A DNA stretch of 64,000 bases, taken from NCBI GenBank assembly GCA_036850595.1, contig CM072154.1:11043330-11107329 (forward strand). The letters are read 5' to 3'. This stretch comes from Rhyacichthys aspro (Eukaryota > Chordata > Actinopteri > Gobiiformes > Rhyacichthyidae). Under the pieces are notes generated by a model, which worked only from the letters and a program-made list of their open reading frames with translations, searched no databases and was not told where the DNA came from. Below are positions 24,583 through 37,169 of the stretch, in pieces. Every line of letters starts with the position of its first letter. Positions within the stretch are counted from its first letter, which is position 1. Made by a program: the position numbers and the translations under genes.

Positions 24583-27148
24583 TTATTTGTAATCTAATGA
24601 AAAAAAGAAGATAAAACAACAGTGTTAGAAAATGTACATCTACACCAATATAATACAACTGTACTATAAGCCTACATACCTACGTATCACTAGAAGTGCA
24701 ACTGAAAGGGTTTGGATGGATGATGAAATTCAGCATTAAAATGAACTAAAAGTAAACGTGAAAAAAAAAAATCAAAAAGGTGTGTAAATATAAGATAAAA
24801 TGTAGCATTTCATAAGGTTTAAATAGAGTATAAGTAATAAGCTGAAACATTCACAGTAAAGTGAGTAGTTCTGTGTTACTACTTACAGCTGTCATCCTCA
24901 TCTGAGAAAGTGTTAACAACATAACAAGCATAAACAAATCCCAGGAGCTGAAACACAATGATAAATCACATTTAGTGGTCTTGTTGTGTTGTTGTGGTTG
25001 TGGGCAAAGATACATTCAGGATTATGATGATGCGTAATTGCTCAACTAAGTGGCTTTTATTATTTAAACACACAGCTAAACTCTTCACATCATTTTGTTG
25101 TTTTTCATGTACATATGGGATGATTCAACAAACCAGATGGATACCTAAAGTCAAATGTTTATGCAGTATATGTAATTGTAATCTGTCCACAATAAAACAC
25201 CAGTGAATTATTTTATCAGTTACTGACTTCTTAATAGACTTGTGAAATAACTAAACAGCTGTGGGTGTTGTCCAACAGAGGCAGAGAACACTCACTGATA
25301 CGAGGAGCTGGACGATGCAGTGCAGGATTTCGATGTATTGGTATTCCAGCCAACAGCTCAGCACAGTGGCCAGCTCTGGGTTGTGCTGGTTCTTCCACCC
25401 AGCTGAGGGAAGGGATTCACTGTCACAGCCCGGCCCGTTGTCCTTCCACCAGGAGCGATGGGATGATATTCCCAGAGACAGAATATCACTGTCCTGCAAA
25501 AAGAAACGAGGAATGTGATTTATTACTCTGGCTAGAACTGTGAGAAACCTGAGATGAGACAACTTCCATGTGTAAACACAGTGCTGTAATATGAACCTGA
25601 CATTTCTCTTGAAAAACACAGCTCATTTGAATCCTGTTTTAATGATAAGTATTAAGTCTCGCAGAAGTTGCAGAAATACATTAATGTCTAATAGTGTATT
25701 TTGTGTTTTTATGTTAGAACCATAAAGGAGTGGTATTGTGCCTGTTAAAAGAAGGTCTCCCTATGACATGGACAGAGCGGATCACAGTATTTAGGTGTGA
25801 CTGTGTGGGTCTCTAATTATGAACAACTTAACATAGCTATTAGACCTACCTTCGAAAGCCCTCCCAAATCCAAGTAGAGGCAGCACACAAAGACATTCCA
25901 GCCAACCCACAATAATGTCCACAGCAGGTACTGTAAGAAACAAAATGGTGGTCAACATGATCATAATGTCAGTCGGCTGTCATCTCTTACAGTGAGTAAA
26001 AATGTCAAGCATTCACAAAATTATCTGTTATACTGTTTTGAGCTAGGATGTTGCTCCACTAAGACTATAGGGGCCAGCAGAACTCATTCCATACTGTTTT
26101 TGCTTTTTAGCTGAACATATGATCAATCAAGCACAACCCAACTGTAGCTATAACTGTTACTTTGAACAGCAGACAATTCCTAATAGAATAATTTTTGGGA
26201 TGGGCCATTTTGTGACATATTTTGCAGGTGAAAACACACCCTCTTCCCTCACCATGACAACATAGCGTAGTCTATACTGGATGGCACCAAACAGGCCAAG
26301 GATGACCATGATGACATGGAAGAAATTGACCATAATAGGAGCCCACTGGTAGCCAAGGAAGTCGAACACCTGCCTCTCCAGCGCTGTTATCTACAGGGGT
26401 TGAGAAGAGCACAAGCAGAGAAATGTCAGAATAAAACCTGCACTTTCTTAAACTGGTTTAGGGGGATGCACCAGCTTGTCCCACAATGCTATTTTTCTAC
26501 GCTGTCTTAGTAACCTAACCCAGGGGACAAAGCATTGGAGGAAAGATGTGGTTATAGTGTTGGGTCCTCTGAGGTTGGGGCCCTAGGCTGAAGGAAGGGG
26601 GGGTAGGGTGGGAAACAGAAGCTGGGGACAAAGTGGGTGCAACCTTTCATTGTGGTGGCCGTAATAGTGGGCCGTCACCAGTGCACTGCTCTTTACAAGC
26701 ATCTGTAGCTGAACAATAATAAAAAATACTGTAGTAAACTGGCATTTTATACTGCTTCATATGCAGCTGCTGTTCGTATGAATTAATAATGACAATGTGA
26801 ACAGAAGGTCAAGACTGTCAGTATTAATCATATGTGAAAAAAGTTTGTTTTTGTCATTTTAAAGAGCAGGTGGATTAAGTAAAAAAGAAAATATATCTGG
26901 TAGTTTCAGGAAAACGAAAAGGGCATAGTTTAGAGAAGAAACAAACTTTGCTTTGTAATTAGAAAGTAACACCAACTATTCATTTTTACTACAAAAAAAT
27001 GAATGTATTTTCAATTATATAAACAGTGATTTCTTAATTCATATCAAGAGATGTGACTGTGTCGACAGAATACAGAAAAAAAAAACCATCTTACCAACTG
27101 CAGACAACACAAAATAATGAGCATGCATCGCGCCGAGCAGCAGCCCAT
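24583..27148 (-). CDS. nkain4: Na,K-ATPase-interacting protein 4
   Basis: NKAIN proteins are four-pass membrane proteins, mostly neuronal, that bind the sodium-pump beta1 subunit. Coding exons on the minus strand are 27095-27148, 26253-26390, 25850-25930, 25296-25493, 24887-24947 and probably 24583-24593. The start MGCCSARCMLIILCCLQL is typical, followed by the hallmark ALERQVFDFLGYQWAPI and the second segment VIMVILGLFGAIQYRLRYVV. The third segment is LLWTLLWVGWNVFVCCLYLD. An extracellular loop with HRSWWKDNGPGC leads to the last segment LLGFVYACYVV. The mammalian C-terminal DFIGGFD tail was not found: the predicted protein ends DEDDSYYK at 180 residues. The last tiny exon rests on one acceptor and is uncertain. 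Position next to ythdf1 supports NKAIN4. Confidence 0.9.
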
Positions 27149-28730
27149 CTTCTCTTCAGTGATCCCGAAGGCTCTCAGGTTGATAGGAAAAAAATAAATA
27201 AATAAAAAAAAACTCAATTCAAGTAGGTTAGTGGCTCCAATATCACTCAAACGTGGGGCCAAAATCCCAATCCTAGAAGCTTCAGATCCATTGCCAGACG
27301 TGGAGAATACGCTCAGTGCACTTCAGTACCTCGTGAGGAAAACACGTAGGCTGCCCCTGTGTGAGTAGTGTGAGGAGGGGGAGGGGCGGCTGTACGAGGC
27401 AAAACAATGCCACACGACACCACAGCAGAGAGGGGGGTCATCATTAGCCATTATACTGAAGAATAATGCCTGTGAAAACTCAAATTCTGCAGAACGCCTT
27501 ATGACTTTTATCCTACTCCGAAAACACACAATATCCTATGATGAATCCCAGCCTAATACAAAAAACACAAACATGAACAAATAAAACAATCAAAATGGAC
27601 TATTTGCTTCCATCTGTGTTTATATCCATGATCTAAAACATATATATAAAACCCTACCATTTCCTGACGCCACTTTGTCATGGCATGAATGAACCCTCAT
27701 ACAGCAACAGCGCCTGGTGCTCTCTGATTGGTGGATGCTTTAAAGCTCTGTAGACGCCAGTAGATACTGTAGAAGCAGCGGTTGAGAGGTGAGAGACAAA
27801 GTGAAAAGAGGCTAAACACTCAATAGGATACTTCTTATTAATACTTTATAGGCACAGTAAAAATGTAAGGCCACATTCTGATTCCTCTCACCTCAAAAGC
27901 AGCTTCTCTTTTATTAAAAAAAAATAAAATAAAAAAATGTAACTCCACAAAATACTAACACATTACACCAAACTGATGTTTAGCGCTTACTGTTAGCTTA
28001 GCGTTAGCTTAGCTGGGTCTTCAGTGGCAGCACAGCAAATCATTAAACATTACATGATTGAATTGACAGTATTTATCCAGGTTTATGTTGCCTACCTTTT
28101 GTCTGTTGATGTTTTTTTCCTTTTTTGATCTGTTTCACTGTGTTAAAATACATAAAGACACTTTATCGGCATCTGTTAAACCTGTTTCCTGGAATGTCAT
28201 GTAACAGGCGGGTGTAGACCAATGGGAGTGCTGCTTTTTTGATCATGTGACTTTGTGCAAGCATGATTGGCCAAGATTTTTGATCTTGAATAGAGGTTCT
28301 CATCGATTAAAATCACTTTTAATAAACAGTAGATGGCATCATAAAGCCTGTTTTTTTCCCCCAGAAATGATTGCTTTTACACTATTTGGGGTTTAAGCAT
28401 TTTCCACAACTAGAAACAGCAATGGGATTTTTAAGAATAAATAAAGAAATTTGTGAATATTGTATTACTTTGACATTTCTTTGTTGCAGTAAAACATAAC
28501 AAAACAACCATGGTTCGCAGAAAGAAGTGGCATTATGTTTGGCATATCCAAAATTTCATTTTGGTTAATAGGCTAATAGGCTTTAAATCTGTTAGCCAAG
28601 CCATACTCTGTGATGTTAAGTTTTAGCCCAGTGGGTCAACATCAAACCATAAGCTCCACTTCGATCCACGTGCAAACTCACCACAGAAAAATTCCCGTCT
28701 CTCGCTAGAACCTAATGCCTCCATGAAACT
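27149..28730. other. Divergent intergenic region, nkain4 / lime1
   Basis: This lies between two genes transcribed away from each other. The first ~250 bp contain the nkain4 5' UTR and promoter. The rest is AT-rich with no recognised gene or mobile element. In human BIRC7 sits between YTHDF1 and NKAIN4, but no BIR or RING sequence was seen on either side of nkain4. Confidence 0.4.
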
Positions 28731-29202
28731 TTGTCTGAGCCATGGGCGCATTTACGCACAGACTCGCACTTCTCCGCGCTTCCGAGGGATGACGCTAGAA
28801 CCCAAAGACAAATTCATAATAATTGGGGGGTCTCCAGCTCTGCCAGTGTCACATGGAAGCGCGGCAGCGGAGCCGAGGGGATGCATGAGAGCGTAGTGAT
28901 GGAGGGGGCTTGAAAGGGAGGACAACCTGGACTGACTGGACCGTACTGGACACACATAGAAGAAACGCACGGGCAGCTGTGATTTACTGTCGCCAGGCTG
29001 CCTCGTGTGGCTGGGGGCGAGAGGGCAACGCACCAGGAACCTCAGAAAATTCAGAAAAAAAAGATGCTGACTTTCCGCGTGGGGTATTGATTATGATCAC
29101 GAGGAGCACCTGGGTCTGCGTGGAAACTGAAGCGAGAGACCGGGCTCGATGCTGCTGCTGCTGCTGCTGCCGCTGCTACGCCTCGCAAAACCCCAGAGCT
29201 GA
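28731..29202 (+). promoter_or_regulatory. lime1: Candidate lime1 promoter and leader exon
   Basis: This CpG-rich stretch ends in a candidate donor (GAGCTGA|gtgagt, 29202). It includes an interrupted (CTG)n run at about 29150-29177. The next usable acceptor in frame with the gene's leader is at 33071 (gtggctgcag), so an untranslated first exon with a ~3.9 kb intron is inferred. Confidence 0.4.
29150..29177 (+). repeat. (CTG)n tract
   Basis: Eight to nine CTG/CCG triplets lie in the candidate lime1 leader exon. Such a tract is prone to length change. Confidence 0.85.
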
Positions 29203-29404
29203 GTGAGTAGCACCGGGGATGCTATAGCGCAATGCCCGTAGCTATGTGACAGTCTGGAGGGAGGGGGGCTCATTCATATGTCCCTGTATACGTTCAGCTT
29301 CATCACCGCAATCCACGAAATTCTTTGTACTGTCTCTTACATTGACCACGGAGAGACACGTGTGCAACCCGCCTTACCATTTACCCCACTGCAATGCCTC
29401 TTTT

Positions 29405-29436
29405 TGTGTGTGTGTGTGTGTGTGTGTATGTGTGTT
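29405..29436 (+). repeat. (GT)n microsatellite
   Basis: Alternating GT dinucleotides with a single interruption (gtatgtgtg). It accounts for the spurious poly-Cys/Val frames on both strands. Confidence 0.9.
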
Positions 29437-32400
29437 TATTTCCAAGCCTCCATCGCATTCATTAGAGAAGTTCATTGTGATTTGATGAGAGGAACACGCA
29501 GAAAGCCCTCCAATCACTTTCCCCTTCTCCCTGCGTAACAACCCCGCCGACTGCGAGGCATAAAAATAATTAACGCTAGACCCTTCCCTTAAACATTTGC
29601 ACCCCACACCCCTCCTTCCTCGTTTTGCATCCCTCCCTGTCATAAATACACGGAGATAGGGGGCTGTGTGGGGAAGTGCCTTGTCGTGTAAGTTGCCAGC
29701 TGACCTCAGGGACACAGCATCCTTTCTCCATCCTCACTTTGATCTAAAACGCTTTGATGATTACAGGAGACCAAAAAATATAAGGATAACACATTTTCTT
29801 TTACCCGTGCGCCACAGGCTTTTCGAATATATACAAACACCTCACTGCTAGCCTTGTTTTTTGGGGGTTTTTTTTTGCCTTGCACCTGCATGGGCATCTC
29901 TGTTCACACCCAGCCTTCCCCTCTCCGCGTATGAGCCTATGAGCGTGCTGTCGTGGCGTGTGTAACCTGTTGTCACCGCCACTGCTGCAGTTGTGTGAGG
30001 TGTCAGGGCCCAGAGGCGAGGCTAGCCAGGCCAGCCTTTCGATCTATACATTCAAATAATCCAAATCCAACAGAAAAAAAAAAAAAAAAAAAAATGGGTG
30101 ATGAGTGGGTGCTATAGTAAGCCACACTCTGCTTTGCTTCTCTGTCCACACTGGGTTTCTTTTAATCCCTTTATTGCTTCATTTTCACCATCATGAAGTC
30201 AGTTTGTTAAAGGATGAATGTTTTTTATTAAATGTATGTATGTTGTGACAGAGGCAGCGGTGCACACAGACAGACAAACAGGCTTGAGCGTTCTTCCTCA
30301 CAGGGGAATGGTTAATCGTTGTTGCAAGCAAACATTTGACCTAATTCACATTCTCACACAATAGCAGACTCCTCTCTCTCTCCCCCCCTCATCCCTGTCT
30401 ACACACACACATGGCTGCTATTTGTGTCACAGAGAGGGTGAGGTTTTGCTCCACATGAACTCCCAGGTGGTTTATCAAAAAACCTGAGCAGATTGGCAGC
30501 GAGGACAGACACATACATACATACAAACAAACACATCCAGTGGTTTGTTTAAGAGAGCTCCAGTCAGAATGAGCACACATGTAAATGCTCTTTACGCTCA
30601 GCGGGAAATATAACCCTATAGCTATTGATTGCTAGGGCTAAATATGCCCCAACTCCATTTTATAGAGGATTACGCCATAATTCCTTGTTGACTTTATGGC
30701 CCTGTCAGGTGGCAGAGGCAAAAAAAACCCAAAAACACGCAGATCTTATTCATTGTTTACAGTCAATACATTCAGCATCAGTTGAAAAAAGATAATTTTG
30801 ATGCTAAATTCTAAGACATCATTCAAAACCGAAGTCAACAGGTGATAGAGAGCAATTATTACCTGTGTTTACTTGTGGAAAATATATGTATCATAGTCAG
30901 CATCCCTGTCTGCCAGTGATGTAACAAATATAGATCTGAAATAATCTATAATAAACTGCAGCATGTGACGGTAAACAAAGATGGCAGACTTATTTCCATT
31001 TTCTTATAAAAATTTTAGAAAAAGTTATTGAAATAGTCCCCGGTTTATAATCTTCAGGCTTGTGAGTTTATTTTTCTGTTGCGTTGAAATATGTTGAGTG
31101 CTTATTATGCGTTCGACACACCAGAAAATTCCCTACCCAGTCTTTAACATGCCTAATCACAACAATGTTTCAGGTCTCACATTGTGCAAGTCTCCTCATA
31201 TACACCTGTGTTGAGTAAGGGGCATTGAGACGGGTAACGCTCCTTGGAGAAGAGGGGCAGCTTTGTTTAGTGGAGGGACATTTCTGCTCCTGCTATGAGC
31301 AATATGTCCAATTGGTTGGCTCCGACGAAGCAGCTCTCGGGCCAGAGATTACACTGCAGTGCTGAGGCGTCACTCTGGCTGAACACCGCAGGCACACGCA
31401 CACACACATCGGCAGGGGGATAGAAGGATGGGTGGGGAGGTGTGGACAAGACAGGAGATGCTATAAGGGAAAAGGGGGGGTAGGAAACCTCTGTGGGAAA
31501 TGTGCCAGTCTCTTCTCCTCATGTGCATCCTCAGACACCTGCCACACAACTCCCACGCACGTCTTCCTACTTTTTTCCCTCCGCACCTACAGCTTTTAGC
31601 AGCTCTTCTCTCTCATTAGTCTTTCGTTCTGTTGCCTCCTCCTCTGTTGTCAAATCAGATACAAACATACGGTAGTGACACTGTCCTAACTGCAATTGGG
31701 ACCATCATCGATCAAAGTAAATACTCCATACTTGGCCACATTTCAGTCACGCAAGGGTTCATAGTCAGAGTTTATCATTATCTGGGCATTCTTTTTCAAA
31801 CTTTAGACTACTGTTGTATACTAAGATGTTTATTTAACCTCTTCATCTGTGTGACAATCAGAGCAGAGAAAGAGGTCTTAAACCAGGACCTAACCCTTTT
31901 ACTATTGTTGAAAGTTTGTCTGAAAGGTGTCGTTTTTTAAAACTGTCACACTCTTTGTAAAGACGTGATGTTTCTTGTCTTATGAATCCTTGTGTTCTAA
32001 TTATAACCATGCGTCACCTGCAGTGCATGATCAGATCTTCAAAAAACTATTTGGAGAATTTGTTGGCAGGACACAAGGGCATTCTTTTTGTAGGCCGAAA
32101 TATATTTAAGTCTCGCTTGCTGAAGAAACATATTCTTAAAAGGCATTATAATAACATGGACATGGCAGAGAACTATTGGGATGATGCCAGTGCTGTAGCA
32201 TTATAGAGCATTTTGTGTGAAGAAAACTGGTATATCTGGCAGACATTTGGTGAACGTGTGAGCATAAGGACAGATATAAAGGTGGGATCACTGCAAAACT
32301 TCCGAACAGATTTTGGACAAACCGGGCGCTATGTTTCCGTCTTGTTTTCATGATGGACAAGTGACAGTGCTGCCAATAAACAGACCTGAAAACACAGTCT

Positions 32401-32816
32401 CACAGTTGACAGATGGCATGAGTTGACAGAGATTACACCGGGCTTGTCTGGGGTGTTCTGTTATAGCTGTGTCTTTATTGTTTATTTGAAACATATTACA
32501 CTGCCAAATGCAATACACTCTCTTATGCGCTAATTAGAGCTGATGAATGAAATAAGATGTTGCTATCTGCAATTTGTGGCTTCATACTTTAGATTGTTAC
32601 ACGTTACTGTGACTGCTCCCATGATCAGTTCAAAGTTACAAAAGAAATTATTCTGGTTTAGCTTGTTTCAGCAAAAGGAAGCTTTTAAAAGGTTCATTTT
32701 GGATTACTTTGTGGATGTGTGTTGCTGTGCAGGTTATTGTCTATGAAAATAAAACATCAGCATCCCTCAAAAAAGGAAAAGCTGAAGAACTGGTCTGGAA
32801 TTCTATTTGTATCATC

Positions 32817-32990
32817 AGTAGTTCACCTGGTAGAGTGCAAACCACATACTCGACTGAACTAGGTTCGATTCCCGCTTGGGTCTTTTTCTTTCTCGTTTTG
32901 CTTTGCTCATTATCATTGTCATTCCCCTCTCTCTCACCCTGTTTCCTGTCAATCTACACTCACTTTATTTAATAAAGGCTAAAAAGGTCA
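32817..32990 (+). mobile_element. tRNA-derived teleost SINE
   Basis: The head resembles a tRNA promoter: an A-box-like GTTCACCTGGTAGAG and a perfect B-box GGTTCGATTCC at 32862-32872. The tail has the CATTCCCCTCTCTCTC stretch, CTGTCAATCTACACT, and ends with AATAAAGGC and AAAAAGG, as in a widespread tRNA-derived SINE of spiny-rayed fishes known to me by its consensus. The anticodon region cannot fold, so it is not a working tRNA. It sits in the first intron of lime1 in sense orientation. The AATAAA could act as a cryptic polyadenylation signal. Confidence 0.8.
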
Positions 32991-33158
32991 GTGAATATTA
33001 CTACTTCCTAATGCTTTGTTTGGGTATTTTTTGTTTGTAATTGTATTGTTCTGTCTGACCTGTGGCTGCAGATCCCAGTGCTACGTGGACTTCCCTGTGT
33101 GCATGTGTGTGAGGGTGTGAGAGTGACTGTGAGAGCAAGTGAGCGCCAGCGCTCCCAC

Positions 33159-36100
33159 ATGGCCTCCATGCAGGACGGGCTGAACTTCACGGCTCCTCCC
33201 TACGGCAAGGTCCTGCTGCTGGGCGCTATCGCTGCTGCCTCGGCCTTTGTTGTTACCATCCTCATTGTGGTCCTCTGTGTGGGCTGTCAGAGGTGAGCCT
33301 GCACAACATGCCAGGATGCTCATTTGCAAGATATGCAAACATGTGCCCGATTCTGTGAAACACATGCACACTCATAGATGACTAAGAAAAACATGGACAA
33401 TGACTCAGCAGATATGTGTAGTAAGTGTCAACGTGTGACAGAGCTGTTGTTTTTACCACAGGAAGGGAAAGACGCATAATGCCCCTGGCGAGAGTGGAAA
33501 ACACCGTCTCATGGACATGGTAGGTGTCAGGAAGCATGTTCCTCAGCATTTTATGTGTATTTTAGCGCAGATAGACAAAAGCAACTAAATTCTCCAGGGA
33601 ACTATAATTCAGAGGACACCGCTTCACTCATAATTAGTGTTTGCATGTGTGTTTTCAGGGCTTACTCAGGCAGTCCAAGCTGCGGTCCATCAGTAAATCC
33701 GACACTGAGATGAACAAAATGAACTGCAATGGCAAAAGTGAGTGCATCTTTCACATTTCACTAAACCTTAACTGTGGAGTCGTGTTCTACATGGAAAGCC
33801 TACCCATGGAGTTTTAGGAGATTTGTGGCATCATCCCCCTGAATGAAACATTCCTTCCTCCCCGCGTGACGAGTGTGTAACTGTTGCTATTTTTAACAGC
33901 AGCAGAAATGCCAAAATGACAATTTTATCCATCAACAACAGAAACAACAGAAAATGGGAATTTAACACATGATCAGCCTCCAACATGAGAGATTTTATGA
34001 GGAAAGGATACCTTATTTGATAAAAGGCTGTTAGAGCAAATCTCCCAAAAGTTTTATCTGAAAATATTTTAGAGATCCAATTCTCTTTGAAACAGAATTC
34101 ACATTGCATTTACAACCTACAGTCTTCTTCCACTCCACTATTCAGTCTTGATTTATGAACATGCATCTCTCGCTCAAAGACAGAACTCAGAGAGCCAAGA
34201 CAAATCCTGGAGCTCCATCAGTGACAGTCAACAGGGAGCTGTGTTTGTGGGCACAGTGACAGTAGCCTGAGACGATTTGAAGAAATATAAGCATATGTCC
34301 CCCTTCATAGTTGTCCTGTTTCCACTGCAGTGGAATGAGGCCAGTTTGGAAGTCTCAAATGTTGACGTCAGTTCCCAGGTCACTGTCAGCTCTAGAATCT
34401 CTGTTTTCCACTGAGAGATGCATTCAGTTCATAAACACACATTGGACTACCAGAGGAGGAATGTATGTGGATTCTGTTAAAAGCTGGGCATTAGCATTAG
34501 ATACAGTCACTGATTGCAGGCTGTATGGGTTCACAAAAGGCATCTAAAGAAAACATCCAACCAGCAGGGACCTTAAGCCTAATTTCCACAAAATGGTACA
34601 GTATGAATCGGTTCAGTAAGTCATGCTTTTATCAGACTTTCCACTGTCAAAACTTTGGGAAGTGTGCTATAACAAGTGCACAGTACAGTTCCTCTAAAAG
34701 TGTTTGGGGCCACCAACCTAATTGGTATGATCTTGCAGCTGTGTCTTTCTGACTACACACCCTGCAGTGGAAACACAAACCAGAGTTTGTTATTCCAAAC
34801 TCTGCTATACAGAACTGACACATACTGTGCCGCTTGGTGGAAACGAGGCTTTATGCTACTGCCCAGCCGCGGTCTAACTCTGACCTTCGTTCTCAAGGCA
34901 GGCAGCTCCCCCAGATCCCCTCTGGGACTGGAGAGGAAGGAGAGCACACTTATTCTGAAGTGGGCCGAGGCTCCTCCACCACACGTACTGATGATGCCCT
35001 GTACGCCATGGTAGGCAGAGCCGGCCAGACGGACACTCCGGCACCTCCAGCCGTTCCTGCCAACACTCCAGCACCTCCAGACCCAGACGGGGACGTGGAG
35101 GGAGGACTTACCGAGCCGGACTCCCAGGTCGTGTCTCCTCCAGAAACTGCAGAGTACGCTTGTGTCCGGAAGCTGAGGAAGGCTGACAAGGCCCCACAGA
35201 AGAGGGATAGTGGGACGGATATGGGCGAGCCTCCGGCGCCACCTCCAAGACACGCCCCACCCTCACATCCTGCCCCGCCTCCGCCACACCCCCACAGCAC
35301 CAAGTTGCCCCGGAGAAATATAGAGACCTTTAATGTGCCATCTTTCCCAAAGGTTAGTATACATTTAAAAGTCTTTACAAGGCTGGTCACCAGTAAGGTA
35401 TTCCAGGCAAGGTAGTCAGCACAGGAAACAGATAAAGCAGAGAAAACCAGTCATTTCAAAACCATAGTGTACATATTGTTTCAGTGATTCAAATGAACCA
35501 GTCCTTTTGAACAAATTACACACAAACACTAGTCAGGATCTTTTTGTTGAGCCAGCAATAAAAGGACGAGTAGAATAGTATGAAACAAAGTGCAGCCTAG
35601 TTTATGTCTTATACACCAGATTGCAAAAGTTGTTGAAGTTATTAATATCTTTGTCAGCTGTGTTATGCTGTTGTCCTTTGTCAACATCAGAGCCAGACAT
35701 CAATATGCAGTCTGTAGCTTAAAGTTAGCAGTAAATGGACTTCTATCAAATGTCCTGTTTCTCTTCTCATTGTGCCAATGTTGCAGTTTTTGCAGTTTGC
35801 TCCCAGCAACAGCATGCATGGTGTTGTGAGATGTTAACACTTGTTTAGTGATTCCTTGGAAGTCTGGGCAGTGCGCTGTGTTTATTTGTTGAGAGTTGGT
35901 GGTGATAGTGGGGTATTTCTGCTCTCAGCAGTGTCACCTCCTCCATATGTTCACAGCAGCAGGAGTGTAGGCAGACTGCCTGCTTTTACTGTGAATATGA
36001 GTCTGCGTACTCCCCTCCAAGTGACAGCGGGAGACCATTTGCTGCCCTGTGTGAGGTCAACAAGGTTGCACTATCAGCTGTGACCTATGTTCAGGAACAC

Positions 36101-37169
36101 GCACAGTTCACAGGCTTACATGTGTAGGCAGTCTGCTCGTACGACTGTTCACCACTGATTTGTCTGTGGATGACGCAACATGGTGAAATTGAGTCATCCA
36201 GAATATCAGAACATACAAACATGAAACTGTACTGAGTCCAGTGTAACATACATTCAATGAATTTCTACACAGCTTTAGGATGTTTTTATAAATAGAACTT
36301 TATAAATTCATGTGGGCAAAACATGTCAGCAGATTTTCCCAAAATTTAATTTGTTCTTTTGTTGACAGGAAGTGATGTTTATGGGCAATGGAGAGCAGTA
36401 CATCTGGAAGCCTCCAGAGGATGATGACATTTTGATGCTCCAAAATAAAAGCCTCGGTCCATTGGCTCACACAATGGAGAATATACAGCCGTCTGCTGCC
36501 GCGGTGAGCCACAATACTGTTGCTAGGTTTACTTTTAAAGCAGTTAACATCATATTGGAACATTTATTACAGGCTGCTATATTCAATTCTTAAGCCTGTA
36601 ACATGCATGTCCTAAGTGTTTGTTTTGTTTGTTTATAGGTGGCAGAGATGTACTCTAAAGTGTGCAAACCAGGAAAAAAGAAGAGAGCAATGCCAGGGTC
36701 TCCTCCTGGCAATCTTGGCTTCCGGACGTTGGGGCGTGGTGACCGGGACCGGGATGGGGGTTTTAGTGTAGTGGTCAAGCCCCAGACATGGGCCCCACAA
36801 GAGGGCAAAGCAATGGCAGGGCCATTAGACGAGCACTGCTACGAGTCCATCGGTACCGAAGAGTATGATCCGGCCTATGAGAACCTGGAGGGGGCAGGCT
36901 GGAGGCGGGAGAGACCTCCAAACACATGTGCCACCCTGCGACCCAGGAGGAAGAAGGCTCAGCAGCCGCTTCAGCAGCAGCAGCCCCCTCCGCCACCGCC
37001 CACACAACAGACCCCCAAACTTCAGCACCTGCCAGCCAAAGCCCTGCTGCTGCCAGGGGACAGTCTGTATGAGAGTATCGGGGACCTCAAGCCAGGCTCG
37101 GCCACCTCCAGTACAACCACCATCTTCACCTTTAACGACGGCATGGAGATGTATGTAACAGGGCTCTGA
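33159..37169 (+). CDS. lime1: PAG1/LIME1-family transmembrane adaptor
   Basis: The product is a raft-associated adaptor that recruits SH2 proteins such as Csk and Src kinases through phosphotyrosines. Coding exons are 33159-33292, 33462-33519, 33659-33737, 34898-35352, 36369-36503 and 36639-37169, giving 463 residues. A short extracellular end with NFT (9-11) precedes a membrane segment (18-39) and the palmitoylation motif CVGC (40-43). LIME1-like features are LRSISKSDTEMNKM, TYSEVG (Y109), EYACVRK (Y177), MYSKVCKP (Y292) and LYESIGDL (Y431). A PAG1-like feature is SRQLPQIP (91-98). Further tyrosines are Y126, Y355, Y363 and Y367. Y292 matches the Csk-docking tyrosine. Human LIME1 lies near UCKL1 on 20q13.33, while PAG1 is on chromosome 8, which favours lime1. 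It is much longer than human LIME1 (295). Confidence 0.85.

Larger units (their letters stand above)
29203..33071 (+). other. lime1: lime1 first intron
   Basis: About 3.9 kb without coding sequence. It contains a (GT)n microsatellite at 29405-29436, an A-run of about 22 at 30070-30093 and a tRNA-derived SINE at about 32817-32990. Confidence 0.4.

Noticed and set aside
24880..24890. nkain4 reading through the donor to end DSCK
   Set aside because: A consensus donor (gtaagt) is present, and a downstream acceptor gives a spliced end. Read-through remains possible as a minor form.
32821..32880. A functional tRNA gene
   Set aside because: The A- and B-boxes are good, but the acceptor and anticodon stems do not pair, and the sequence continues into a SINE tail.
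34753..35390. Long minus-strand frames opposite lime1
   Set aside because: They are antisense shadows of the proline-rich lime1 exon.
33159..37169. Calling the adaptor pag1
   Set aside because: The juxtamembrane LRSISKSDTE block, the SKVCKP context and the neighbours on 20q13.33 match LIME1 better. PAG1 lies in the human 8q21 block with TPD52. The choice is not certain and is flagged as a finding.
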